Positions 1-9,302 of a stretch of DNA of 64,000 bases are shown one piece after another. Source of the stretch: an uncultured Bacteroidales bacterium (GTDB taxonomy: Bacteria > Bacteroidota > Bacteroidia > Bacteroidales > Bacteroidaceae); contig CACXKA010000004.1 of assembly GCA_902768125.1 (NCBI GenBank), positions 62,001 to 126,000 of the forward strand, written 5' to 3'. Made by a program: the position numbers and the translations under genes. Numbering within the stretch: the stretch's first letter is position 1; every line of letters starts with the position of its first letter. The notes beneath the pieces were generated by a model. That model saw nothing but the letters and a program-made list of their open reading frames with translations, was not told the origin of the DNA and ran no database searches.

Positions 1-1680
1 ACGGCACTCATCGGCGCAGGCGTCATTGTCGTGGGCATGATGATTGCCGGTATGGTGACCGCTCATCTGTTGGGATGGGGAGGCATGAATGCCATCTTCC
101 TGGGCGGTATGCTCTGTATGTCCTCCACCACGATTGTCTTCAAGGCGATTGAGGAAGCCGGATTGCGCAGTCATCGCTTTGCTGGTGTGTGCTTTGGCAT
201 CCTCATTGTGGAAGACTTGTTTGCTGTGGTGCTCATGGTGTTGCTCACCTCCATCGCTGTAAAGAACGAGTTTGAGGGCAGGGAACTGTTGTGGCAAGTT
301 GGAAAACTGGTCATGTACATTGCCCTGTGGTTTGTGTTGGGCATCACGCTGATACCCACTTTCCTCAAGAAGTTCAAGAAGCATCTTAACGACGAAACAC
401 TCACCATTTTCTCCATCGGACTCTGTCTCGGCATGGTGCTGTTGGCTGTGCATGCAGGTTTCAGCAGCGCGCTGGGTGCCTTCATCATGGGTTCTGTGTT
501 GGCAGAAACAATTGATGCCGAACGCATTGAGCATTTGGTGCAACCTATCAAGAACATCTTTGGTTCCATCTTCTTCGTGTCTGTCGGCATGATGATTGAC
601 CCTGCCCTACTCCTGCAATACTGGCTCCCCATCACCATCATCACGTTTGTGGTGATCATCGGACAAATCTGCTTCGGCAGTTTCGGAACCCTGCTTTCTG
701 GCCAACCGCTCAGAGTGGCATTGCAAACAGGTTTCTCGCTGGTGCAGATTGGTGAATTTGCCTTCATCATCGCAGGTCTCGGACAGAGCCTGAAGGTGAC
801 GGACAACAGCCTCTACCCCATCGTGGTGGCAGTCAGCGTCATCACCACGTTCCTGACGCCCTACATCATGAAACTTGCCTATCCTACACTCGCTTTCCTC
901 GAAAAGCACATGAGTGAGGAAACCAAGAAAATGCTGGAGAGCTACACCGAAAAGCGGCAATCTAACAGGGATCGAAACAAGGCATCGTGGGCTGCCCCCA
1001 CCATCCGAATCTTCAAGCTGATTTTCATCCACATCGCGATGGCACCTGGCATCAACAAATTCCTGCAACTCTTCAACGAGAATCTTTATGCCCGTGAACG
1101 GTTGGCAGAATCGAAGCGAGGTCTGGAACGCGAAGTGGAGAATACGCTGATCAGCCTCGAAATGAATATCGCCGAGGTGGACGTGCCAGTGAACTCTGCC
1201 TTTGCAGGAAAAGCGCTGAAGGACCTGAATATCCGCAACATCACAGGAGCCAACATCGTGCGTATCATCCGTGGTGGCATCAACATCAACATTCCTGGTG
1301 GCAACCATCGCCTCTATCCTGGCGACCGCATCATCTTGGCAGGTTCCGACACCGACGTGGCTGCCTTCCAGAAGATGCTCGAGACCAGTCTCGCCGCCAC
1401 CAAGGACGTGAGCAACGTGAACACTAACATCGTGTTGGATAACTTCACCATTGCCGCTGATTCGCCTCTGTGTGGCAAGAGCATCATCAAGTCGGGCATT
1501 CGTGAGAAAGGAAACTGCATCGTCATGGGACTTATCCGACCTTCAGAGGACTTCTACACCAACCCCGACCCCAACCTCATCATACAGGAAGAGGACATCA
1601 TCATTGTGGCGGGTGAACAACAGAAAATGCAGGATTTCTTTGCCCAAGCAGCAATTTCCAACCCTAAAATTTGGTCATAA
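1..1680 (+). CDS. CPA2-family cation:proton antiporter (KefB-like), 5' end outside window
   Basis: The reading frame is already open at base 1, so the true start lies upstream. About 559 residues are visible. The first ~310 are a run of hydrophobic segments with motifs of the sodium/proton exchanger fold, such as SSTTIVFKAIEEAG and QIGEFAFIIAGLG. After a charged linker come two successive RCK_C (TrkA-C) domains, near GKALKDLNIRNITGAN and GKSIIKSGIREKGNC. There is no NAD-binding RCK_N domain between membrane part and RCK_C. This matches Bacteroidetes CPA2 antiporters that exchange K+ or Na+ for protons at the inner membrane. The ion is not predictable from sequence. The promoter of the downstream tmRNA starts within its last codons. 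Confidence 0.88.
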   Translation, partial: TALIGAGVIVVGMMIAGMVTAHLLGWGGMNAIFLGGMLCMSSTTIVFKAIEEAGLRSHRFAGVCFGILIVEDLFAVVLMVLLTSIAVKNEFEGRELLWQVGKLVMYIALWFVLGITLIPTFLKKFKKHLNDETLTIFSIGLCLGMVLLAVHAGFSSALGAFIMGSVLAETIDAERIEHLVQPIKNIFGSIFFVSVGMMIDPALLLQYWLPITIITFVVIIGQICFGSFGTLLSGQPLRVALQTGFSLVQIGEFAFIIAGLGQSLKVTDNSLYPIVVAVSVITTFLTPYIMKLAYPTLAFLEKHMSEETKKMLESYTEKRQSNRDRNKASWAAPTIRIFKLIFIHIAMAPGINKFLQLFNENLYARERLAESKRGLEREVENTLISLEMNIAEVDVPVNSAFAGKALKDLNIRNITGANIVRIIRGGININIPGGNHRLYPGDRIILAGSDTDVAAFQKMLETSLAATKDVSNVNTNIVLDNFTIAADSPLCGKSIIKSGIREKGNCIVMGLIRPSEDFYTNPDPNLIIQEEDIIIVAGEQQKMQDFFAQAAISNPKIWS

Positions 1681-1701
1681 ACGGAAAAGGTCGTACCTTT
1701 G
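1670..1701 (+). promoter_or_regulatory. Bacteroidetes-type promoter of ssrA
   Basis: TTTG at 1670-1673 and TACCTTTG at 1694-1701 are separated by 20 bp, the classic sigma-ABfr spacing. The expected start, about 1707, lies roughly 10 bases before the mature tmRNA 5' end. The -33 box overlaps the end of the antiporter gene. Confidence 0.85.
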
Positions 1702-1717
1702 CCGCCACTTATCACTC

Positions 1718-2114
1718 GGGGATGACTGGATTTGACAGCAAGCCGAGGTGGTGCGTAAGCATGCAGAGAGTCGATGCCCCTCTCTCAAATCTCAGACATC
1801 AAAGAATTAATTGGCGAAACTCGTTACGCTCTCGCTGCTTGATCGAAGCTTAGTAAATCGAGCCTAATTCCCTCGCTAGGCGTGGGAACGAGACATCGCC
1901 CAGAAAGCCATCCGTCCTGAGGCGTTCTGATCAGCGGTGCTATAAATTCAGGAATAGTCGACAGTAGCCTCGTGCTGCCGATGAAACTTTAGAGGATAAG
2001 GGTACAGTTGGTGGTCTTGGTCTTGCTGTATCACGAAAACCAAAGGCAAGAATAAGCATGTAGAAAGCGTATGGCTTCCTTGTTTGGACGAGGGTTCAAT
2101 CCCCTCCATCTCCA
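1718..2114 (+). ncRNA. ssrA: tmRNA (transfer-messenger RNA)
   Basis: The 5' GGGGATG (1718-1724) pairs with CATCTCC (2107-2113) to form the tRNA-like acceptor stem with one G-U pair, followed by discriminator A2114. The T arm GGTTCAATCCC lies just before it. The tag frame runs from GGC at 1813 to TGA at 1840-1842 and encodes GETRYALAA, a Bacteroidales-type proteolysis tag. The RNA rescues stalled ribosomes together with SmpB and marks the peptide for degradation. CCA is not fully encoded (CAA follows), so the tail is presumably added enzymatically. The exact resume codon is inferred from tag similarity. Confidence 0.96.
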
Positions 2115-2208
2115 CAAAATGGCACAACTTCGGTTGTGCTTTTTCATTTTATGGAGATGGAGGGGATTGAACCCTACATTAATATATTTTTGGCCCTTCC
2201 ATCTCCAC
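2091..2208. repeat. Inverted and partial direct copies of the tmRNA 3' end
   Basis: Bases 2091-2114 (T arm and acceptor of ssrA) recur as a perfect 24-bp inverted copy at 2152-2175. A shorter direct copy with one mismatch lies at 2195-2208 (CCTTCCATCTCCAC against CCCTCCATCTCCAC). tmRNA 3' ends are common attachment sites for integrative elements, so these may be att remnants. No integrase or cargo is present. Confidence 0.75.
2122..2144 (+). terminator. Rho-independent terminator of ssrA
   Basis: GCACAAC (2122-2128), loop TTCG, GTTGTGC (2133-2139) and a T run follow the mature tmRNA by eight bases. The UUCG tetraloop is a typical stable terminator loop. Confidence 0.9.
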
Positions 2209-2230
2209 GAACAAAATTAGACAAACAAAA

Positions 2231-2262
2231 AAGGCTCAACTTGAACGGTTGAGTCTTTTTTG
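2231..2262. terminator. Bidirectional terminator between ssrA region and tRNA-Cys
   Basis: An A-run, a stem of CTCAAC with GTTGAG and a T-run read almost the same on both strands. On the minus strand the hairpin follows the tRNA-Cys 3' end directly, so it probably ends that transcript. Confidence 0.8.
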
Positions 2263-2263
2263 T

Positions 2264-2338
2264 TGGAGGTGCGTACCCGATTCGAACGGGTGTACACGGT
2301 TTTGCAGACCGTTGACTAAGCCACTCATCCAACGCACC
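2264..2338 (-). tRNA. tRNA-Cys (GCA anticodon)
   Basis: On the minus strand, GGTGCGT pairs with ACGCACC to form the acceptor stem. The anticodon loop CTGCAAA carries GCA. The T loop contains GTTCGAATC. The discriminator is U (complement of A2267), an identity element of tRNA-Cys, and the CCA end is encoded at 2264-2266. The body is 72 nt plus CCA. Confidence 0.97.
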
Positions 2339-2415
2339 ATGTGGGGGCTTGTTCCCAATTGCGGGTGCAAAGGTAGTGGAAATTTTAGACTATACAAAAT
2401 AAAATGGGGGATTTT

Positions 2416-2447
2416 TTTGCAGAGGTGTGTTTTTTTGCCTAATTTTG
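2416..2447 (+). promoter_or_regulatory. Promoter of tilS giving an almost absent leader
   Basis: TTTG (2416-2419), 20 bp, TAATTTTG (2440-2447). Transcription should start near 2452, only about five bases before the ATG at 2457, so the mRNA would be nearly leaderless. Confidence 0.75.
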
Positions 2448-2456
2448 TCACGGATT

Positions 2457-3740
2457 ATGAAAGAAGCATTGGAAAAAGTCAGGAATTTCATCGTCACACA
2501 CCAATTGTTGAGGGAGGGTGCACGCGTGGTGGTCGGCTTGAGTGGCGGCCCCGATTCTGTGTGTCTGGCTCGGATGTTGGACAGCTTGGGCTATGAAGTG
2601 GTGGCTGTACATTGCAATTTCCACTTGAGAGGCGAGGAGAGTATAAGGGATGAGCAGTTTGTGACGAATCTCTGCCAACAAAGGGGATGGAAACTTTATC
2701 GGACAGACTTCGACACAGAGGCATACGCCCGTCAACAGGGCATCAGCATAGAGATGGCCGCACGTGAATATCGGTACGATTGGTTCCATCAACTACAGAA
2801 AGAAGTGGGAGCAGAAGCGATTGCCGTGGGACATCATCAGGATGACAATGTGGAGACGCTGTTACTGAATCTAACGAGGGGAACAGGCATCCGAGGGTTG
2901 TGTGGCATGCAACCCAAGAATGGGGAGGTCGTTCGCCCGTTACTGTGCCTGGTCAGAGAGGAGATTCTTTCTTATTTGCAAGACATCGGACAAGAATATG
3001 TGACCGACCACACCAACTTGGAGGACGAGTATGCCCGCAACAAGGTGCGACTGGATGTATTGCCTCTCTTGGAATGCATCAATCAGGGAGCCACCAAGAA
3101 CATCACTTCCACAATGGAGAATCTGAACGAAGTGATGAAGGTGTATCAGGAAGCGATGAAGGATGCCGTCAACCAATGTGTTGAACATCAAGAGAATGGA
3201 GAGCTTTTCATCTCCATTGAAACACTCAAGAGCCTTCCCTCCCCTATTTCTGTGCTGCATGAAGTGCTTTCGCCCTTCGGCTTCAACAAAGTGCAGATGA
3301 AACAGATGCTGGCTGCGCTAGGCGAAAGCGGCAAAGTGTTTACTGCCGAAGGAAGGAGGGTCTTGATTGACCGACAATCCATCATTGTGGAAGCAGCACA
3401 ATACCCGATGCCCCATATCAACAAAGAGGAGATTCCCATCGAAGAGCTAACCATCGAGAAAAATCCACGTTATGCCTATCTCGATGCCGACAAGTTACAT
3501 GGAGAATTGACCTTGCGTACTCCCCAAGAGGGCGACACATTTGCTCCTTTCGGTATGAGTGGCAAACGAAAACTCCTCAGCGATTTCCTGACTGACCTGA
3601 AACTGAACCTCTTCGAAAAAGAAAGGCAACCCCTTCTCATGGATGGAGAAGAGATTGCCTGGGTGGTCGGAAAGCGTAGTTCCGAGTTATACAGAGTGGA
3701 TAGTCAAACGAAACGAGTGATTCAACTGACGCTTCTTTGA
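2457..3740 (+). CDS. tilS: tRNA(Ile)-lysidine synthetase TilS
   Basis: The 427-residue cytoplasmic enzyme attaches lysine to C34 of the CAU-anticodon tRNA-Ile so that it reads AUA codons. Near the N terminus is the PP-loop LSGGPDSVCLARML, which binds ATP. GHHQDDNVETLLLNL and RPLLCLVREEI are further family motifs. The C-terminal part (about residue 340 on) is the TilS-C substrate domain, with the typical TFAPFGMSGKRKLLSDFLTD. An in-frame ATG 30 bases upstream (2427) is rejected because it lies ahead of the -7 box and adds a non-conserved stretch. Full family length. Confidence 0.95.
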   Translation: MKEALEKVRNFIVTHQLLREGARVVVGLSGGPDSVCLARMLDSLGYEVVAVHCNFHLRGEESIRDEQFVTNLCQQRGWKLYRTDFDTEAYARQQGISIEMAAREYRYDWFHQLQKEVGAEAIAVGHHQDDNVETLLLNLTRGTGIRGLCGMQPKNGEVVRPLLCLVREEILSYLQDIGQEYVTDHTNLEDEYARNKVRLDVLPLLECINQGATKNITSTMENLNEVMKVYQEAMKDAVNQCVEHQENGELFISIETLKSLPSPISVLHEVLSPFGFNKVQMKQMLAALGESGKVFTAEGRRVLIDRQSIIVEAAQYPMPHINKEEIPIEELTIEKNPRYAYLDADKLHGELTLRTPQEGDTFAPFGMSGKRKLLSDFLTDLKLNLFEKERQPLLMDGEEIAWVVGKRSSELYRVDSQTKRVIQLTLL

Positions 3741-3771
3741 CGCCCACCAGTTCACACAAATCTTATTTCCT

Positions 3772-5859
3772 TTATTGCTCAAAGGCAAGTTCATCACCTT
3801 GCACTTTGACAGCCACAGGTTTCTCGTGGTCAATCTCGCCGCTGATGATACGCTTGCTAAGCTCGTTGAGAAGCTTGTCCTGAATAGCTCTCTTGACAGG
3901 ACGGGCACCAAACTGTGGGTCGTAACCAGCCTTGGCAATGAGTGCGATGGCATCGTCGGCTACATGGAGTGTGATACCATTCTGAGCCACCATCTTGACC
4001 ACCTTATCGACTTGCAGACGGACAATTTGCTGGATTTCTTCCTCATTGAGGGGCGAGAAGGTGATGATGTCGTCGATTCGGTTGAGGAACTCAGGACGGA
4101 AGATGCTGCGAAGCTGTTCACGCTGGGCATTGCTGGTCATGATGATGATGGTGTTCTTGAAGTTCACCACTCGTCCCTTGTTGTCGGTCAAACGACCATC
4201 ATCAAGCACCTGCAGAAGGGTGTTGAACACATCGGGATGGGCTTTCTCTATCTCATCGAAGAGCACGACAGAGTAAGGTTTGCGACGCACCGCCTCTGTG
4301 AGCTGTCCACCCTCTTCATAACCGATATATCCTGGAGGCGCACCAATCAGTCGGGTGACGCTGAACTTTTCCTGATACTCGCTCATGTCAATACGGGTCA
4401 TCATGCTCTCATCATCGAAGAGGTAATCGGCAAGTGCTTTCGCGAGTTCTGTCTTACCCACACCTGTCGTGCCGAGGAAGATGAAACTTCCGATCGGTCG
4501 TTTCGGATCTTGGAGTCCTGCACGACTACGACGCACAGCATCGCTAACGGCACGGATGGCTTCATCCTGACCAATCACACGCTTGTGCAATTCTTCTTCA
4601 AGATGGATAAGTTTGGTGCGTTCAGAGGTCTGCATCTTGCTCACAGGAATACCTGTCCAACGGCTTACCACATCAGCAATATCGTCACTCTCCACCTCTT
4701 CCTTCACAAGAGCTGCCCCACCCTGAGCCTCTGCCAGTTTCGCTTGCACAGCCTTGATGTCCTCTTCAAAGTGCTGAAGTTTGCCGTAGCGGATTTCAGC
4801 CACGCGTCCATAGTTACCTTCGCGTTCTGCTTTATCAGCCTCAAACTTGAGTTGCTCAATCTGCTGCTTGTCACTCTGGATCTGATTGAGGAGTGCCTTC
4901 TCCCCTTCCCACTTGGCACGCTGCTTCTGCTCGTCAGCCTTGAGAGTGTCGATAATCTTGTTGAGTTCAGCAAGTTTCTCCTTGTCGCCCTCACGCTTGA
5001 TTGCCTCACGTTCAATTTCCATCTGCTTGAGTCGACGGCTGAGTTCGTCAATCTCCTCAGGTACAGAGTCACGCTCCATACGGAGTTTGGCTGCAGCCTC
5101 ATCCATCAGGTCGATGGCTTTATCAGGCAGGAAACGGTCGGTGATGTATCGGTTGCTGAGTTCGACAGCAGCGATGATGGCTTCGTCCTTGATACGCACT
5201 TTGTGGTGATTCTCGTAGCGTTCCTTCAAACCTCGCAGGATGGAGATGGAGGAAGCCACATCAGGCTCATCCACCATCACGGTCTGGAAACGACGTTCGA
5301 GCGCCTTGTCCTTCTCGAAGTACTTCTGGTATTCGTCAAGGGTGGTGGCACCGATGGAACGCAATTCGCCTCGTGCCAAAGCGGGTTTGAGGATATTGGC
5401 AGCATCCATTGCACCACTGGTCTGACCCGCACCCACAAGGGTGTGAATCTCGTCGATAAAGAGGATGATCTGTCCCTGACTCTCCACGACAGCCTTGACG
5501 ACCGCTTTCAGTCGTTCCTCAAACTCACCCTGATACTTAGCGCCTGCGATAAGGGCACCCATATCGAGGGAGTAGAGTTGCTTGTCTTTCAGGTTTTCAG
5601 GCACATCGCCACGCACGATACGTCCTGCAAGACCTTCCACAATGGCGGTCTTACCCGTACCAGGCTCACCAATCAAGATAGGATTGTTTTTGGTACGACG
5701 GCTCAAGATTTGGAGGATTCTACGAATCTCCTCATCACGACCGATCACGGGATCGAGTTTGCCGTTCTTAGCACGCTCCACGAGGTTCGTTGCATATCTT
5801 TCAAGCACCTCCTGGCTCGTCGGCTGCTGATTCTGATTGTTCTGATAATTGTTGTTCAT
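3772..5859 (-). CDS. clpB: ClpB-type AAA+ disaggregase lacking the N-domain
   Basis: The 695-residue protein begins with an Asn/Gln-rich linker ([12 protein letters not shown]) and goes straight into NBD1 ([13 protein letters not shown], Walker [10 protein letters not shown]). A long coiled-coil M-domain follows (about residues 260-400), typical of ClpB and not of ClpA or ClpC. NBD2 has Walker [10 protein letters not shown] and sensor motif [10 protein letters not shown]. Usual ClpB is ~860 residues; the ~150-residue Clp_N domain is missing. The 51 bases upstream offer no room for it, so this is native and not a bad start. In NBD2 the stretch between MTSN and FRPEFLNR is much shorter than usual. 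It should form hexamers that thread aggregated proteins with DnaK. Monocistronic. Confidence 0.9.
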   Translation of the reverse strand: MNNNYQNNQNQQPTSQEVLERYATNLVERAKNGKLDPVIGRDEEIRRILQILSRRTKNNPILIGEPGTGKTAIVEGLAGRIVRGDVPENLKDKQLYSLDMGALIAGAKYQGEFEERLKAVVKAVVESQGQIILFIDEIHTLVGAGQTSGAMDAANILKPALARGELRSIGATTLDEYQKYFEKDKALERRFQTVMVDEPDVASSISILRGLKERYENHHKVRIKDEAIIAAVELSNRYITDRFLPDKAIDLMDEAAAKLRMERDSVPEEIDELSRRLKQMEIEREAIKREGDKEKLAELNKIIDTLKADEQKQRAKWEGEKALLNQIQSDKQQIEQLKFEADKAEREGNYGRVAEIRYGKLQHFEEDIKAVQAKLAEAQGGAALVKEEVESDDIADVVSRWTGIPVSKMQTSERTKLIHLEEELHKRVIGQDEAIRAVSDAVRRSRAGLQDPKRPIGSFIFLGTTGVGKTELAKALADYLFDDESMMTRIDMSEYQEKFSVTRLIGAPPGYIGYEEGGQLTEAVRRKPYSVVLFDEIEKAHPDVFNTLLQVLDDGRLTDNKGRVVNFKNTIIIMTSNAQREQLRSIFRPEFLNRIDDIITFSPLNEEEIQQIVRLQVDKVVKMVAQNGITLHVADDAIALIAKAGYDPQFGARPVKRAIQDKLLNELSKRIISGEIDHEKPVAVKVQGDELAFEQ

Positions 5860-5910
5860 AATAGCACTTGGTTTTTAGTTTTACATTCTGACCAAGTGCC
5901 TGAGCAATCT

Positions 5911-7281
5911 CTATTCCACCGTCTCTTCTTCTGTCAAATTGTCCGAATTCTCCTCTGAATCGCTGTCATTTTGACTGATTAGACCTAACATATGACGGAT
6001 GGCTGTGTTGAGGAGAATCTCGTCGGGGTTACTATAAGCAGCCAGCGTCACATAATTGAGTTCGTCTATCTCAATGGTGGGTTCAATGCTACCATACTCA
6101 TAGTCGCCAGCTCCATCTGCCACATAAGCCACAACTGGGAAGAGATGCACATGATATTTATTGTCCACTTCCTGCGTCATCACGTTCTGTCCCTTTGTTG
6201 CCTCACCAATAAGGATGACATTCTCCTCCCCCATCGAATGTTGCAAGGCATGAATGAGCCATTCAGCAGCCCCTTGCGTGTAGGAACTGGTGAGGATATA
6301 CACGCGGCTCAAACCTAAATTGCCGACTGAAGTGTCGTAAGGAAGTGAAAGGTTGTTGGACTTGTAGTGTTCATTCCAGAAAGTCTTCGCGAACGTAGAG
6401 GACAGCGCACCAGGACTTACCACATAACTTGCCAGGCGTCTTGCCATTTCAAGCGTGCCAAAGTTGCAAAGACGAAGGTCGAGCACCATTTCACTCACTC
6501 CAGCACTTTTCATCTGAGCCATCATTCCATCGAGCACATCCCGATAGACTGTCGTATTCACTTGGCGTGCCTGATTTTCGATGGGGTATTCCAACAGACG
6601 GGTACACATCAGATAGCCCACTTTCTTTTCATCCACAAGAATAATCGTGGAAAGGGGAAACGCTTTATCCTCCACATATTCGGAAGCAGGCAACGCGACG
6701 GTGGTGGTGTCCAGCCAATAGATACCGCCCTCCAACTCGTCTTGGGCAATATGGCGCACTTCCAATGAACGTGCCACCCCACTCTGCAACTTGGAGACAT
6801 TCGTACTATTAAGCTTATTCCCATTATAGGAACAGATGAAGTCGTTGCGAACCAATCCTGCGCGGTCAGCTGGGCTGCCAGGATAGACCGTCACCACACG
6901 AAACACCTGCTTGGTGGTTGCGCCTGTGGGATCATTCATCAAGACGAAGTCAAAGCCATAGGAATTGACGTGATTGTAATTACCACGCTTGTGGCTATCT
7001 TCCGACAAGGTGTCAATCTCCACATACGACCAGGAATCCCCCTGCTTGCTTCGGGCTGTCAACGTAGAAAGAAACTCTGAAGGCTTTCCAAAAAATTTCT
7101 TCCATTCAGGCTCAAAATTCACCAAAGAATCACGCCACAGATACTTATCCAGCATCATGTCCTGCATCCAATGGTTGTGCTGTGTCTTCTCCTCATATTG
7201 CCAAGTTCGGTCTTCACCACACGAAAATGTCATGAGGATACCACAAATAGCCACTATATATGTTAAAAATGTCTTCATCAA
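5911..7281 (-). CDS. S41 (C-terminal processing) peptidase-like lipoprotein, probably catalytically dead
   Basis: 456 residues. The signal sequence ends in lipobox FSCG (Cys21). A PDZ-like region lies around GSPADRAGLVRNDFICSYNG, followed by the S41 core (VLDLRLCNFGTLEMARRLASY). At the nucleophile site, where active enzymes read S-A-S-E, this protein reads G-A-A-E (Gly337). At the catalytic Lys position of GEPTFGK it reads GEATKGQ (Gln365). By alignment from memory both members of the Ser-Lys dyad are gone, so it may bind peptides without cutting them. A lysine two residues earlier (Lys363) could partly substitute. Located in the envelope. Divergent from the next gene. Confidence 0.8.
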   Translation of the reverse strand: MMKTFLTYIVAICGILMTFSCGEDRTWQYEEKTQHNHWMQDMMLDKYLWRDSLVNFEPEWKKFFGKPSEFLSTLTARSKQGDSWSYVEIDTLSEDSHKRGNYNHVNSYGFDFVLMNDPTGATTKQVFRVVTVYPGSPADRAGLVRNDFICSYNGNKLNSTNVSKLQSGVARSLEVRHIAQDELEGGIYWLDTTTVALPASEYVEDKAFPLSTIILVDEKKVGYLMCTRLLEYPIENQARQVNTTVYRDVLDGMMAQMKSAGVSEMVLDLRLCNFGTLEMARRLASYVVSPGALSSTFAKTFWNEHYKSNNLSLPYDTSVGNLGLSRVYILTSSYTQGAAEWLIHALQHSMGEENVILIGEATKGQNVMTQEVDNKYHVHLFPVVAYVADGAGDYEYGSIEPTIEIDELNYVTLAAYSNPDEILLNTAIRHMLGLISQNDSDSEENSDNLTEEETVE

Positions 7282-7380
7282 TGTAAATTTTCATTTCAAG
7301 TTGCAAAGTTAGTAAAAAACTCTCTATCTTTGCGACGGTTTAGTAAAATAATTGTTTAACTCTTAAAAACTAAAAGCAAA

Positions 7381-7947
7381 ATGAAAAAGATTTTCTATGC
7401 AATCGTGGCTGTTGCAGCCATCACTTTCTCTGCATGTAATGGTACCGCTAAGGGTGGTGAAGAAACTGATTCCATCAACGCAGACTCTGTCGTAGCTGAG
7501 GCTCCTGAGGCTAATGTGGATGCGATCATCGCATCGCTCTCTACCGCTGTTGCCGACAACGACGCAGAAGCAACACAAACTTTCCTTCAGAAGGCTCAGG
7601 CTTACATCGCTAAATTGCAGGAAGAAGGCAAACTGGAAGAGGCTAAGGTGTATATCGCTAAGCTTCAGCAGTTCATCAGCGAGAACGAGGAGAAAATCAC
7701 CCAGCTCACTGCTGGTAACGAGACGCTGGGCAACATCGTTTCTGCTGTGAAGGCTATCCCTGTGGATGTAGCAAACGCTGCTACGGATGCTGCTGAAGGT
7801 GCTAAGAACGCTGTGGTTGGTGCTGCCAACGACGCCAAGAATGCTGCTGCAGACGCTGCCAACAACGCTGTGGAAAGCGGCAAGAAAGAAGCAGGCAAGG
7901 CTATCGACAATGCTGCTGGTGCTGCCAAGAATGCACTCGGCATCTAA
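7381..7947 (+). CDS. Ala-rich helical lipoprotein, unknown function
   Basis: 188 residues with lipobox TFSAC. After an acidic linker comes a predicted helical region (QAYIAKLQEEGKLEEAKVYIAKLQQF). The last ~60 residues are degenerate repeats of Ala, Asn, Asp and Lys (AANDAKNAAADAANNAV). These resemble LEA or apolipoprotein-like amphipathic helices. No enzymatic motif is visible. It is probably an abundant envelope protein: it has its own promoter (TATCTTTG near 7325), Ala/Lys codons typical of highly expressed genes, and a strong terminator behind it. Family not recognised. Confidence 0.75.
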   Translation: MKKIFYAIVAVAAITFSACNGTAKGGEETDSINADSVVAEAPEANVDAIIASLSTAVADNDAEATQTFLQKAQAYIAKLQEEGKLEEAKVYIAKLQQFISENEEKITQLTAGNETLGNIVSAVKAIPVDVANAATDAAEGAKNAVVGAANDAKNAAADAANNAVESGKKEAGKAIDNAAGAAKNALGI

Positions 7948-7968
7948 TCGATATCATTCAATAACAAC

Positions 7969-8002
7969 AAAGAGCCACGACCATTCCGTCGCGGCTCTTT
8001 CT
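7969..8002 (+). terminator. Rho-independent terminator
   Basis: AAAGAGCC, CGAC / GTCG, GGCTCTTT form a strong stem with one internal mismatch, followed by a T-rich run. It ends the lipoprotein gene and faces the 3' end of the minus-strand MFS operon. Confidence 0.85.
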
Positions 8003-8025
8003 TATTTTTTTTATATAAGGAAGAA

Positions 8026-9297
8026 TCAATCCTTGTGGTCTTCAATCTTCACACAAGCGGTGACGGCGAAGGTGACGAGGCAGAAAGCCATGACGACCCA
8101 GAAGAAGTTCTGGTAGCCGATGTTGCCGGAGATGAAGCCGGACACGATGCCTGGAATCATCACGCCACCGAGGTTCTGGCCTGCCGTGCAGATGGAGAAG
8201 ACGGCTGTGGAGCGCTCACCGCGGGAGAAGGTGACGAGGTAGAGGGTGTAGGCGGCGAAACCAAGTCCGTAGCCTATCTGCTCGATGCAGACGCAGGAGC
8301 CGATGAGCCAGAGGTTGTCGGTGGGGAAATAGCTGAGATATACATAGACGATGTCGGGCAGGGTGATGCAGAGGACGAGGGGCCAGAGGCACTTCTTCAA
8401 GCCCCACCTGGAGACTGCCCAACCGCCCACGATGCCGCCGAGGAGCAGGCCGATGACGCCCAGCGTGCCGTAGATGAGCCCGAAATCGACATCATTCATG
8501 GCGAGTCCTCCCTCATCAGCACTGCGCTTGAGGAAGAGCGGCACAATCTTGGTGAGCAGTCCCTCGGGCAGACGGAAGAGGAGGATGAAGCAGAGGGCGG
8601 AGATGAGGTGGGGCTTGGTGACGAAGACCTTGAGGGTCTGTCCGAACTCACGCATCTGCTCCGCGAAGTTGAAGCGGTCATGCACCGTCTTCTCCACCTT
8701 CGGCAGGATGAAGGCATGATACAGTCCCAGCAGGAACATCAGGCCGCCAAGGATGAAGAAGACGACCATCCATGAGGCCGACACCGACTGCAAGGTCTCG
8801 CCCAGATGACCGCCCTGCATATAGCCTGCGAACAGCACCAGCCCTCCCTGTCCGATGACCATGCCGATGCGGTAGAAGGTGTTGCGGACACCCACGTAGA
8901 GTTCCTGCTCCTTGTCGGGCAGTCCGATGATGTAGAAGCCGTCGGCGGAGATGTCGTGGGTGGCACTGGCGAAGGCGATGAGCACGAACATGGCGAGCGT
9001 GCCCTGCAACCAGAAGTCGGTGGGCACGGTGAAGGCCACGAGCGCCAGGGCGATGCCCATGATGAACTGCATCGACACAATCCACCAGCGCTTGGTCTTG
9101 AGATTGTCGATGATGGGGCTCCAGATGGGCTTGATGACCCACGGCAGACCGAGCCAGCCAGTGTAGAAGGTGATTTCCTCGTCGGCCAGTCCCAGCTCCT
9201 GGAACATGATGATGGAGATGAGCATCACCGCCGAATAGGGCAATGCTTCGCCCAGATAAAGGCTGGGCACCCATGCATAAGCTTTTGAATTTGCCAT
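8026..9297 (-). CDS. AmpG-like MFS permease
   Basis: A 423-residue polytopic inner-membrane protein with about 12 hydrophobic segments. The N terminus (YLGEALPYSAVMLISIIMFQELGLADEEITFYTGWLGLPWVIKP) matches the AmpG/PAT branch of the major facilitator superfamily. That branch imports anhydro-muropeptides or related cell-wall sugars. It is the last gene of the minus-strand operon. The upstream neighbours (SpoIID-like protein, DUF4922 fusion) support a role in cell-wall recycling. Substrate is inferred, not shown. The region is GC-richer than its neighbours because of frequent G/C third positions. Confidence 0.82.
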   Translation of the reverse strand: MANSKAYAWVPSLYLGEALPYSAVMLISIIMFQELGLADEEITFYTGWLGLPWVIKPIWSPIIDNLKTKRWWIVSMQFIMGIALALVAFTVPTDFWLQGTLAMFVLIAFASATHDISADGFYIIGLPDKEQELYVGVRNTFYRIGMVIGQGGLVLFAGYMQGGHLGETLQSVSASWMVVFFILGGLMFLLGLYHAFILPKVEKTVHDRFNFAEQMREFGQTLKVFVTKPHLISALCFILLFRLPEGLLTKIVPLFLKRSADEGGLAMNDVDFGLIYGTLGVIGLLLGGIVGGWAVSRWGLKKCLWPLVLCITLPDIVYVYLSYFPTDNLWLIGSCVCIEQIGYGLGFAAYTLYLVTFSRGERSTAVFSICTAGQNLGGVMIPGIVSGFISGNIGYQNFFWVVMAFCLVTFAVTACVKIEDHKD

Positions 9298-9302
9298 ATT
9301 TT

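Noticed and set aside
3775..5958. A 727-codon open frame on the plus strand opposite clpB
   Set aside because: It mirrors the codon pattern of clpB, has no family motifs, and the minus-strand ClpB signatures are unmistakable.
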